Below are positions 11,552 through 20,227 of a stretch of 64,000 nt of DNA, piece by piece. The translations under genes were made by a program, and so were the position numbers. The notes beneath the pieces are model-generated. The model made no database searches. It had not been told where the DNA came from and saw only the letters and a program-made list of their open reading frames with translations. Position 1 is the first letter of the stretch; each line of letters opens with the position of its first letter. This DNA is from Blumeriella jaapii. Lineage: Eukaryota; Ascomycota; Leotiomycetes; Helotiales; Drepanopezizaceae. The DNA lies in contig VWND01000001.1 of NCBI GenBank assembly GCA_009599575.1, positions 2,108,001 to 2,172,000 of the forward strand. Reading direction: 5' to 3'.

Positions 11552-13888
11552 TCACTCCCGTACAATATCCAGATCGTCATCGCTGTCATTCAAGTCATCA
11601 ATCGTCGCGCTGCCGCCAGCCTCGCCACCCAGGCTTTCCCTGCCAGCCTCTCGGATGCCCTTCTCTGTTACGAACCGCGTCTTCTTCTTCGCCGGTTGAT
11701 CGCCCTTGCTGATGTGGTGCCCGTCCTTCATCTTCCCCAGCTGACGAGTGAGGTCGGTCCCCCAGCCCACAGCCGCACTGCTCGACACGGTGTTCGCCCG
11801 CTTGCGTTTGATGGGACTGAGGGCCACATCCGCCGCCTTTCCGCCCAGCAGACCAAGCGTTCCTGCATCAGGAGGAGAGACTGGCGGTGCCGTGTGGGGA
11901 TCGTTGCGAGGTCGGGCGGTCGGGTCACGCCGACGCATGTATTCGGCGCCTTGGCCGCTGCCCATATCAGCCAGCTTCCGCTCTAGTTCGCGCTCCTTCT
12001 CTTGGGCCAGTATGCGCCGAGTCATGCGCTCCTCCTTCGTGCTGCCACGGTGGAAAGCATCAGGGTCGAAGTCAACATCGTCGAGCATGCTGACGGTGCT
12101 CTTCTTGCCGATGAAGATTTGAGAATGGCTTTCGCGATCGTAGCGGACCTGCTTCTCCTCGTCCTTCTTCTTGGAATGGGCGGAGAAATTGCGTCCCCCC
12201 CTACCTCCCCCCCCGGCGAAGCGACCCTTGCCAAAACTCATGGAGTTCACTTCCATGCGCTGGACCCGTGTCTTGTCGAGAGAGATGTTGACATGGTAAT
12301 CGCAGAACTCGGTGTGGCGTTTGTCAACCCAGGAACCACAGGCTTTGCCGTCCTTCTTAACGCTCTTGCAGTAGCCGAGATCTCTGGCGTTTCCAACCTC
12401 GAGAATGGTATCTGCGTCCGAATTCAACGTCAAACTGAATTTGCCAGTCGCCTCCTTGCCCTTCGGCGGAGGCATGAACAGAGGGTTCAAAATCGCTATG
12501 ATCGTACCCGGTGTGAATTTCCAGAACTTGTCAAACGCCGTATCGAAGAGGAAGAGGTCAAGCTCCCACTTGAGATCCGTCAGTCCAACGACCATGAATT
12601 TACCTTTCCGCTGCGTTTTCGCGCTGGGATTCGGTAGATGTGATTTCGGCTCGGTTTTCTTGGCAATTATGGCAAATACTACCATATCTTCTTCAATGTC
12701 CGGACCATCAAAGTTCGGACCTTTCACCGTCTTCAATAAATCCGGTATCAAGAAAGTCTTCTTCCCGGATATCATACGGGTGAGCTCCCGGTGAGGAATG
12801 ATTCTCTTGGAAAGATGTTGGGCTGAATATGGCTCAAATTGAGATGCCTCGCATTCAGCCTCCGTGACTTCATCAGGATTTTTGCTGATGGCCGGCGTTC
12901 TTTGTGACGGAGGTTTCGACGAGGCCGATGCTCCAGAATCTGATTTGGATGTGATGTTCTCCGAACCTACCGTTTTGACATCAGACCGTAGATGTGGAGC
13001 GCTTTTGCGAGGTGATGTGCCTCTTGGTTTGATGCCCAATACTTCTTCCCTGCTGAATCGTGGAGCTTCTCGAGAATTGTCTGGGAGTTCGACCGCGTTT
13101 TCCTTGAAGCTCTTCATTTTCTGGTGGTCAACATCGAAAGCGGTACTTCGGTTCCTTATGATACGGGCCTCCCTCTCCTGCTTGCTAGCCTCCTCTGATC
13201 TGACGGCTGCCATCCGCTCACTAAACGACATTGGCCGGTCTCCTTTCGATGTGCTCTGTGAAGATGTTGCCCCATGGGCGCGAGAGCCGGCCCTCTGAAG
13301 GAACGGTCCTCCAAGCCGATCCTGAGATATGTCATCCCTTTTCGTGAGACTAGGTGCTCGTCTCAGAGATACGTCGCTCCCTCTCAGCCCTTTGTCTATT
13401 CCTAGGAGTATTCGTCCAGGCGACCGTTGAGCTATCGGGGGCTGTGCTCTTCGTAGAGGGGATACTGGTACATGTACTTCCGGTGCTGGCTTGGTACTCT
13501 CCAGCATTTCTTGTCTCCGCTCCGCGAATCTCGAGTGTGTTCGACTTGCTCCCGCTGCATCTGCCATTTTTGCTTGCGCTGAGAGCGCCCGTGATCCTTC
13601 ATGCTCCGTATCTGAGGTATGTTTGGACTTCTTCTGCAGTCTCTTGAGCTTCAGCCGCGCTTGTATCTCCTGCAGCTTGAGCTGTAGAGTCTCTTCATCC
13701 TCCTCGTCGTCCTCCTCCGAGTCGGACCCCCTGTGTCGCTCTCCCTTGTTTCTAGTCATTGCTGCGCGCTTCGAGGGCGAGGGCGAAGGCGATGAACGGT
13801 CTGCGAGGCGTCGCAGTCGATCGCGACCCCCCGGAGTGCTCAACAGGACGTCGTGGGGAGATCTGGGAGGCCATTCGGGATTTGCCAT
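11552..13888 (-). CDS. MCM10: Replication initiation factor Mcm10
   Basis: Essential DNA replication factor that binds the Cdc45-Mcm2-7-GINS helicase, polymerase alpha and single-stranded DNA during origin firing. The single-exon frame codes 778 residues from an ATG at 13888. A short coiled-coil-like segment lies near residues 65-93 (LQLKLQEIQARLKLKRLQKK). An OB-fold region follows at about 365-500 (LTDLKWELDLFLFDTAFDKFW). The signature zinc finger is at about 505-535, with Cys507, Cys517, Cys529 and His532 in GYCKSVKKDGKACGSW and HTEFCDYHV. The N-terminal 350 residues are disordered and basic. It shares a 510-bp promoter with RNase H2 subunit B; two ACGCGT boxes there fit S-phase expression by an MBF-type factor. 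Confidence 0.94.
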   Translation of the reverse strand: MANPEWPPRSPHDVLLSTPGGRDRLRRLADRSSPSPSPSKRAAMTRNKGERHRGSDSEEDDEEDEETLQLKLQEIQARLKLKRLQKKSKHTSDTEHEGSRALSAQAKMADAAGASRTHSRFAERRQEMLESTKPAPEVHVPVSPLRRAQPPIAQRSPGRILLGIDKGLRGSDVSLRRAPSLTKRDDISQDRLGGPFLQRAGSRAHGATSSQSTSKGDRPMSFSERMAAVRSEEASKQEREARIIRNRSTAFDVDHQKMKSFKENAVELPDNSREAPRFSREEVLGIKPRGTSPRKSAPHLRSDVKTVGSENITSKSDSGASASSKPPSQRTPAISKNPDEVTEAECEASQFEPYSAQHLSKRIIPHRELTRMISGKKTFLIPDLLKTVKGPNFDGPDIEEDMVVFAIIAKKTEPKSHLPNPSAKTQRKGKFMVVGLTDLKWELDLFLFDTAFDKFWKFTPGTIIAILNPLFMPPPKGKEATGKFSLTLNSDADTILEVGNARDLGYCKSVKKDGKACGSWVDKRHTEFCDYHVNISLDKTRVQRMEVNSMSFGKGRFAGGGGRGGRNFSAHSKKKDEEKQVRYDRESHSQIFIGKKSTVSMLDDVDFDPDAFHRGSTKEERMTRRILAQEKERELERKLADMGSGQGAEYMRRRDPTARPRNDPHTAPPVSPPDAGTLGLLGGKAADVALSPIKRKRANTVSSSAAVGWGTDLTRQLGKMKDGHHISKGDQPAKKKTRFVTEKGIREAGRESLGGEAGGSATIDDLNDSDDDLDIVRE

Positions 13889-14398
13889 AGCTGAAGATCG
13901 TCAGTTGCCAACTCGCACTCTGGTCCGCAGCCATCGACTAACGTTGGGACATGTAAAGAGGCGTGTTAGCTGTGCCATTAGGGATGATGCTGCCCTCGGT
14001 ATGCAAAGCGCACGAGATTCACGATTAATGCATCGTCCGTTGCGCAGGGGTGACGAGATTAGAATAAATAGATGCTGGTCCTTGCGTGAAATCCAGACGT
14101 GGTATGTGAATAGTGCTGGAAGTCGATTTGCGATGATGGGAGCAGGAGACATCGAGGCACATCGATTTCATATACTGTTCGATACGCCTAGATAGTACTG
14201 TAGAAAGTTCCACATCAGTCGCAGATTGGGTTGGCATTTCGCGCTTTGGTCGGCGCTCTTTGCGTGATGTAGCGCGGTTTTGGCAAACGCGTCGCGCGGC
14301 AGAAGACGCGTCGCCCGCTCAGACTTTAACTGAAATTCAACTGAGCTGCACATTCAGTCCCCAGTCATGATACTTTTGGGACCTGGGTGTGGGACAAA
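13889..14398. promoter_or_regulatory. Divergent MCM10 / RNASEH2B promoter with two MluI cell-cycle boxes
   Basis: The 510 bp between the two ATGs must drive both genes. ACGCGT occurs at 14287-14292 and 14306-14311, 19 bp apart, about 90-110 bp before the RNase H2B start. ACGCGT is the core of the MCB element bound by the Mbp1-Swi6 (MBF) complex of fungi, which switches on replication genes at G1/S. A TAGTACTGTAG word lies at about 14194. That these boxes work here is inference. Confidence 0.6.
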
Positions 14399-15715
14399 AT
14401 GAAGACTCGAGGCCGAACGTCGACGAAATCAGCGACAAACGAATCCAAGGCCACCGAGTCCACGGCCGCGAAGGCCCCATTGAGCACGGAATCAACCAAT
14501 CCTCCACATCTCTTCGTACTTCCTAGGGATCTCGGCAAAGATGCCCGGATAGTCACTCTCGAGAATCCCAGATATCTTAGCAACGATCGATATGTTGTGT
14601 GTCCAGAGAAAGGATTTTACGAATTTACCAAGGTCGCGGCGCCGAAGACAACCCCCCGAAGCTGGCTGCTGTCTCCCGATCCTGGGGACGAGGTAGAGAA
14701 AGAAGCGGAAACAGAGACAGAAAACGAGAAGCCGGAAGGCTTTGTGATGAGGACCGCCAACTTACTGGTAGCCACACCAATCGATCCTCTGTTCATGGTC
14801 TTGTCCGCTCTGTCCCCCCTACCAACGACTAGATCTTCGGAACCCGCGAAGAGGCTCTTTCTGTCCAGCTTCGATTACATGGAAAAGATGGCCAAGGGGT
14901 CTCCCCATTTCGCAGACTTTTCTAGGGTGGAATCAATCCGAGCATTGTTAGAGAGCAGGATGGCTTCCGTGTGCGATACAGTGGAGGCAGGAGACGAGGT
15001 CATGTACAGACTAAGTGAGGAGAAGCTGTTGGGCGAGTTGTTGAAGAAGGCCGAGAAGATGACTAAAAATGGATTGCCAGTCAGCATGGAAGAGAAGTTT
15101 GTACGGAAGGCTCTGGATCCACCAATGCTCAGCATAAAACGAGAGACGAGTTCGTTGTCTGAATCGACGACGAAGGAGGAGGCAGCAACTCCTGATACCC
15201 ATGCCCCAACAGACTCAGCTGTGACTTCTTTCTCAGAGGTCTCAGGGGCATCAACAGCAGCAACCTCATTTTCAGAGGCTGCGCCAACCATTGCGGAAAT
15301 CGAGACGCCGAAAGATCTGCCACCAATCAATGCTCCTGACGGAGTCGCTGAGCTTCTCCGAATCCGTATTGCCCTGTTCTTCATCTGCTCAGCATATATC
15401 GCACCTCACATCACCGAGAGTCTGACGAAACTGCTTTCCTCGCCGGCGTCGACATTCGACTTTGCACCTCTGGATGCGCATCTGGCGCATCTGGCAAAGT
15501 TACGGCAAGAGGCTTTGGCCTCGAGGTCTATGGGTGACTTCTCCAGGAAACGATCTATGGCCGCGGAAGATGGGGAGACCCGTGCTGAAAAGAAGAGGAA
15601 GCAGGACGAGGACGAGAAGAAGATGAAGGCCAGCCAGAGCAGAGGTGTGCAGCAGCTGAAGAAGGTGAACACGACTGGGATGAAGAAAATGAGTGAATTT
15701 TTCAAGAAGAAGTGA
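14399..15715 (+). CDS. RNH202: Ribonuclease H2 subunit B
   Basis: Accessory subunit of the trimeric RNase H2 that removes ribonucleotides and RNA-DNA hybrids from DNA in the nucleus. The single exon codes 438 residues. I start at the ATG at 14399 (MKTRGRTSTK), because the open frame upstream of it has no ATG. Family segments include LFVLPRDLGKDARIVTLENP, RYVVCPEKGFYEFTKV, ANLLVATPIDPLFMVLSALS and ESIRALLESRMASVCDTVEA, covering the barrel and the winged-helix part. The extreme C-terminus MKKMSEFF followed by lysines matches the PCNA-interacting peptide position of human RNASEH2B (MKSIDTFF). Residues ~255-310 are a disordered Ser/Thr-rich insert. The gene is divergent from MCM10. Confidence 0.9.
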   Translation: MKTRGRTSTKSATNESKATESTAAKAPLSTESTNPPHLFVLPRDLGKDARIVTLENPRYLSNDRYVVCPEKGFYEFTKVAAPKTTPRSWLLSPDPGDEVEKEAETETENEKPEGFVMRTANLLVATPIDPLFMVLSALSPLPTTRSSEPAKRLFLSSFDYMEKMAKGSPHFADFSRVESIRALLESRMASVCDTVEAGDEVMYRLSEEKLLGELLKKAEKMTKNGLPVSMEEKFVRKALDPPMLSIKRETSSLSESTTKEEAATPDTHAPTDSAVTSFSEVSGASTAATSFSEAAPTIAEIETPKDLPPINAPDGVAELLRIRIALFFICSAYIAPHITESLTKLLSSPASTFDFAPLDAHLAHLAKLRQEALASRSMGDFSRKRSMAAEDGETRAEKKRKQDEDEKKMKASQSRGVQQLKKVNTTGMKKMSEFFKKK

Positions 15716-16000
15716 TTGCTTCTCGGACTACTGCTTGGCGTATGGATTCAGGACATGGAGTGTGCGATCTGGGATTGGACTCTGTGAAGAAGCTGTAAGA
15801 TGCGTTTCGATCAGATATAGGATTTCTTTTTCTGGCCATCGCGGACGATGGCTCCTGACCTTGATGCGACTTTCACCAGACTCTTCCGGTAGACCTCGTG
15901 AAGTTTTCAAGACCAGGCCTTTCCACTACAGTTTGAGTCTCGAGGCTGGTATGGGCATTGTTTGTAGGGTACAAGTGTTCTACTTGCAACATTTCATCAC

Positions 16001-16766
16001 TCATCTTACCCCCCTCGGTCTTCCTCTCGTACCACCGACGCCCCTCCCTATGCCAGTACCACTCCTGCCCAGCTGTGAGCCTCCCCTTGTTAACCCCGTC
16101 AAGCTTCCTCCAGCCCCATACCCACTACTGGCACTACCTCTTGCTCCTCTCCCCCTGCCTCTCCCCCGCGCCCCCCGCACGGCGGTACCTGCTTGCCTCT
16201 GCCTCTCCTCATCCTCCGCCTTCCGTCGAGCGTCGTCTCTTCTCCTTTCTTCCTCCGCCGCCCTCCTCTCCGCCGCCTGTGCCTTCATCACCAACTCGTT
16301 CTCCACGTCTGCGACGTCCTGGCTTGCCCCTTGCCAGTTCGGATTCATGATGAGCCGCTGGTTGTGCTCTGTTTGCGAAAGGATCCGGGTCCAGGAATTG
16401 AGCAGCGTGGATGCCGATGTCACTGTGCGCGAAACTGTCTGTGATCAACGTCTAAGTAAACAGAGCATGATCTTCCTGGTGGAGAGCGCCCACATCCATA
16501 TTCCCCCTCGCCGTTTCTAGGCTTGCGATGACCCCCTCTATGACCTCGTTGATGCTCCGGACGCTCTCCAGCTCTCGCTGCAGAGCTGCTTGTCGCGCTT
16601 GCTCGGCATCGTATTTGGACTCGCCATTCCGTTGCGCCGGCGCACCGCGCTGTGGTTGTTCGGTCGGCGGCCTTGGGCTGGGCTGTGCAGCGCGAGAAGG
16701 GGATGCAAAGAACGCTTCGCTGTCCGAGTCGGAGAGATCGAGTCTCCCTAGGTCAGGAGTAGACAT
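16001..16766 (-). CDS. DUO1: DASH complex subunit Duo1
   Basis: Component of the ten-subunit DASH/Dam1 ring that couples kinetochores to spindle microtubules in fungi. Two exons, 16766-16494 and 16438-16001, give 236 residues. The intron has a GTGGGC donor and ACAG acceptor. The spliced junction reads GNMDTVSRTVTSASTLLNSW, continuing to RILSQTEHNQRLIMNPNWQG, the conserved Duo1 core. A charged helix (AAERRAAEEERRRDDARRK) and a glycine/arginine-rich tail of about 55 residues follow; the tail is typical of filamentous ascomycete homologues. I start at the ATG at 16766 (MSTPDLGRLDLSDSDS). The gene converges with RNase H2B (285 bp between stops) and diverges from the S/T-P-rich gene at 17371. Confidence 0.93.
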
Positions 16767-17370
16767 GGTCGTAGTGTTGCAGATGGAATTGTTTTGCTCG
16801 GGGCCCAAGAGACTGAAACCGCAAGTCCCCCAGTAGCGTGAGTGATAGGCTCGTCCGACATTTGCCCGGCGGCTAATGAAGGGAATTGTGCTTGTGCGAA
16901 GTTGTGCTGGCGCTGGTGCTGGGCGCGCTAAGCCTTAACGGATCCGCCGCCCAGCCTCTTCTTGGACTTCGACCGTCAACCTCCCAATTTCTCGTCGATC
17001 ATCTCCTCCCCCATCACCACACTTTGACATCCTCTATTCCTCCGCACAACACATCGCACAACGCTCAACGCTCAACGCCCAACGTGCGCCGATTTGCATT
17101 TCGGCTCGCGGACTCTCTTGCATTGTTCGCTCTCGCCAGCGCTGCATCCATACAACAATCATTACCTGTTCCTGCCTGCTTCTCTGATTATTAGCAGACA
17201 GGTCTTCCCTTCCCTCCGCCTCGAAGCTCGTGTCGCAACCCTCCTCGCGATCGCCTCACCTTTGCCATCTCCGTTGGCGCCTGGCCTGCTCACTATTCCG
17301 ATTCTTATCCTCGCACATTACACCTCACCTCCCAAGAAGCCGCTCAGCAACGCACCAGACATCGGCCAAC
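16767..17370. promoter_or_regulatory. Divergent promoter of DUO1 and the 17.4-kb gene
   Basis: About 600 bp between two start codons. The 3' half is pyrimidine-rich on plus and has short repeated CGCTCAACG words near 17058-17080, probably leader sequence of the plus-strand gene. No ACGCGT is visible here, unlike in the MCM10 promoter. I see no gene. Confidence 0.45.
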
Positions 17371-18897
17371 ATGGCAGCGGCATTCCAAGCAACCACGCCG
17401 CCTCCTTCCACGGCGATGCATACTCCGAGCACTCCTCGATGGGGCTACGATGACGACTACCAGCCCTACTCTCCGCGGAAGTCGGCGCGTGTCATGCAAC
17501 GATCGCGAGACGCGAAGACGCCTCCTCCCGCCGGTCGCCGTGCTAGCAAGAGAACATCTGCTTCAGCCTCCTGTCGCAGCGGCTCACCTTCGTCGCCCCA
17601 GACCGCAACCAAAAAGCGAGCTCCTCAAGACTACGCTAGCGAGAGACGAGTTTCGGGCGCGCTCACCTACGACACCACGCTCTCCGCCGCCTCTTCCCTT
17701 GGAATCGCAACACCCAGTACCGTCACCAGAAAATCCACCTCCGCGCAATCGCGCAGTGCGAGCCGCAGAAGCAACGACACCATGCTTCCCACCCCAGCAA
17801 AGACACCGGTCGATCGACCAAAGCACTTCGATCCCGCCGTGCGCTCGGTCGCTCGCACCTTGTTCCCCGTTCGCGCCGGCTCCGATGGAGAGGTTATGCC
17901 CACCCCGAAGAGAGGAAAGTCCAAAGCCAGAATGTTCTCGCTTGATGTTGAGGAGGATGTGGAGATTCCAATTTACACCGACTCCCGCGAGCGTGTTCCC
18001 GAGGCCGATCTCAGCGCAGACAACCCTTTCTACAGCACCTCCGCCTTCCCTGCTCCTGGCCCTGAGCCCATGAAGTCTGCTCTCGACAAGCGCAAGAAGA
18101 TCATGGTTCCTGGCGAGGGTGAGCTGCCAATTGAGGAGGTTGAGCAACGCACTGATGGCTGCATCTACGTATTGTGAGTGGTTGACGCGCCTCGCATTCT
18201 TTATTTGCTAATGACCCCTTGTAGCCGTGGCAAGAAGCTTTTCCGCAAGTTCATGGACGCGGGTGGCGAGGCAGCAGGACCAGCTGACGAGTATGAGTCT
18301 GATGTTCAAGATGAAGGCTTCACTACTGACCTCCGCCGTCCTCTGACCCGCTCAACCATCAAGCCCCGTCTTCTCTTCCCCAACGACGACCAAGTCCGTG
18401 CGAAGGCGGCCCGGGATTCCCACAACACTGAGGACGAGGAGGCTGACACTGATATCGAGGATCTCGCCGGTGCTTCCACTCCTTTCGCCCAGATCGACGA
18501 TGTCCCTGCTACCCCCAAGGCACCCCGATTCGGACCTTTCGGCCAAATTGACGGTGTCGCTGCTACCCAAACCACCGCTGCCCGTACCGCTGCTACCCCC
18601 AAGGCACTCCGATTCGGACCAATCACCCCACCTACTACAGCTCGCACAACTCGCTCTAAACATGTTGAGATGAGCAACTCCGCAGCGGATCCCACCAGCG
18701 ACGATGAATCCTTCCCTACCTCCCCAATGCTTCGCAGCCACCGTTCTTTCAGCGGCGCCGTTAACCCGTTCGACCAATCGCAAGAGGTCAAAAAGGCCAA
18801 ATCCACGGGAGGCAGGGGCAAGAAGAGAGAGAGAGACGGCGAGGGTTTGATCCGTGGTGTTGAGAAGAAGACGCGCAGTCATGGTCACATCGCCTGA
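17371..18897 (+). CDS. Unknown S/T-P-rich, probably nuclear protein
   Basis: I do not recognise a named family. Two exons, 17371-18173 and 18225-18897, give 491 residues; the intron 18174-18224 has a GTGAGT donor and a CTAATGA-like branch site. The start MAAAFQATTPPPSTAMHTPS follows CCAAC. The protein is dominated by Ser/Thr-Pro sites, including TPSTPRW, LPTPAKTP and MPTPKRGK. It has a RSVARTLFP motif near residue 170, DNPFYS near 230, a conserved-looking block around the intron (TDGCIYVFRGKKLFRKF) and two copies of a PKA.RFGP element near 385-420 with a partial third. The basic C-terminus GRGKKRERDGEG looks like a nuclear signal. The S/T-P density would fit a CDK or MAPK substrate, and the neighbourhood of mitotic and replication genes agrees, but this is inference. 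Confidence 0.8.
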
Positions 18898-20227
18898 TTG
18901 TCAACTTTCGGGTCTGAGTCTTTGATCTTCAATTTTGAGATCTTGTTTGCGTAGCCCACATTACCTTCGGAAGCGTTTATTGGTCATCGTTGATGATGGG
19001 GCGCATCATTTGATTTGACCGTTAGTCCTTCATGATTCATGACATGGAAGAGGTTGGATGAATACATGCAATCTGTGGAGGGGGTTTCTTCATGAAGCAA
19101 GGGCATCGACCTCCCTAGATAGTCAGACTGTTAGGTAATTGCGAGCCCTTCGCCTTGCTGAGGAACCGTAATCGATACCTGACTAAACTGCGCCTCTTGA
19201 ATGCCTTGTGACATCTGTGACCTACGAAGCCTTTACTCCAACCTTCTATCGATCGGACTGCCCATTTGGCTGACTTGGATGAGGACAATGACGGTGCCTT
19301 GAGCATGTATCCATCTCATCATCACTTGCAAACAGATATTCTTTCACCTTCCGGCTAGCTCACCTTGTCCGACTTCAGGAAACACTAATAGCCTCACTAT
19401 TCGGGGTGCTCATCACGGGGAAAGCCATGCTGCTGTTCTATGGATGGCCTTCCTTCCTGAGGATGTGGTTGTCGAACTCCTTCTCCGGCTCCATTTGAAG
19501 ACCAGGTTGTGCAAATGTCGAATTCAGCAGATCCATTTTCCCAAATGCCATGCAGTCCGTCTGCCGAGAATATGATGCACCTGTACCTGTACAGCTGTAC
19601 AGCTTAGAACGCCATTCCGTGCAAACAAGGAATGGATTGTTGTTGCTTTTCGGAGTGTTGATATTCGGTCATTGCAGCCGAGCTGATAGAAACACCCGAG
19701 ATCCTCCCTCGCAGTCCAATACGATGTACAACTGCACGTTGACCAACGTCAAGGCCAACCACTCAAGTCCCATTCATGAAATGTATGAGTTGGCAAGTTA
19801 CAGTATGTGTTGTCCGCCTGTGTATCTCTTGCCGATTCGCACACCTGACAGGTACCTAGGAAATCGTGGCAACGCCGACAACAGAATTAGGCCTTCGAGA
19901 TCTGCACTTGAGAGAGCCGACCGCTGTAGTGAAGGAACCGAGCTTCTTTCGAAGTGAAGCAAATCCTTGGGCATAACAGCAAACTTGATGAGACTTGGAT
20001 CTAGAATGCAAACAAGACTCCGAATTTCTTCCATGCCGCCATCAGTACCCCGCTACCATCTACCCCGCTAAAAAGATTGGCATCGGGCTGTCCAGCGTTC
20101 CTCCACTACAACTTGAACTTTCGATCTGCTACCTACTCTCGTTTCTCCCGTTGGCCAGATTCAGACCAACAAAACGCTTTAACCACTTCAGCCTTTTCAC
20201 TCTCACAAACCAAGGGTACCGGGAAAG
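18898..20227. other. Intergenic region
   Basis: About 1.3 kb between two plus-strand genes. Open frames up to ~135 codons exist but lack domains, and I see no splice-supported extension. A CTGTACAGCTGTACAG word at about 19585-19600 is one more copy of the dispersed palindromic motif. Otherwise nothing is recognised. Confidence 0.45.

Noticed and set aside
12002..14195. Long plus-strand frames opposite MCM10
   Set aside because: They mirror the MCM10 exon, which has clear OB-fold and zinc-finger motifs on minus.
11552..18897. A biosynthetic or defence gene cluster in the dense MCM10-DUO1 block
   Set aside because: All recognisable products are conserved housekeeping nuclear proteins; no synthase, transporter or regulator of a cluster is present.
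19550..19957. 135-codon plus-strand frame in the gap before PBY1
   Set aside because: No domain, no hydrophobic pattern and no splice continuation; composition is like the flanking non-coding DNA.
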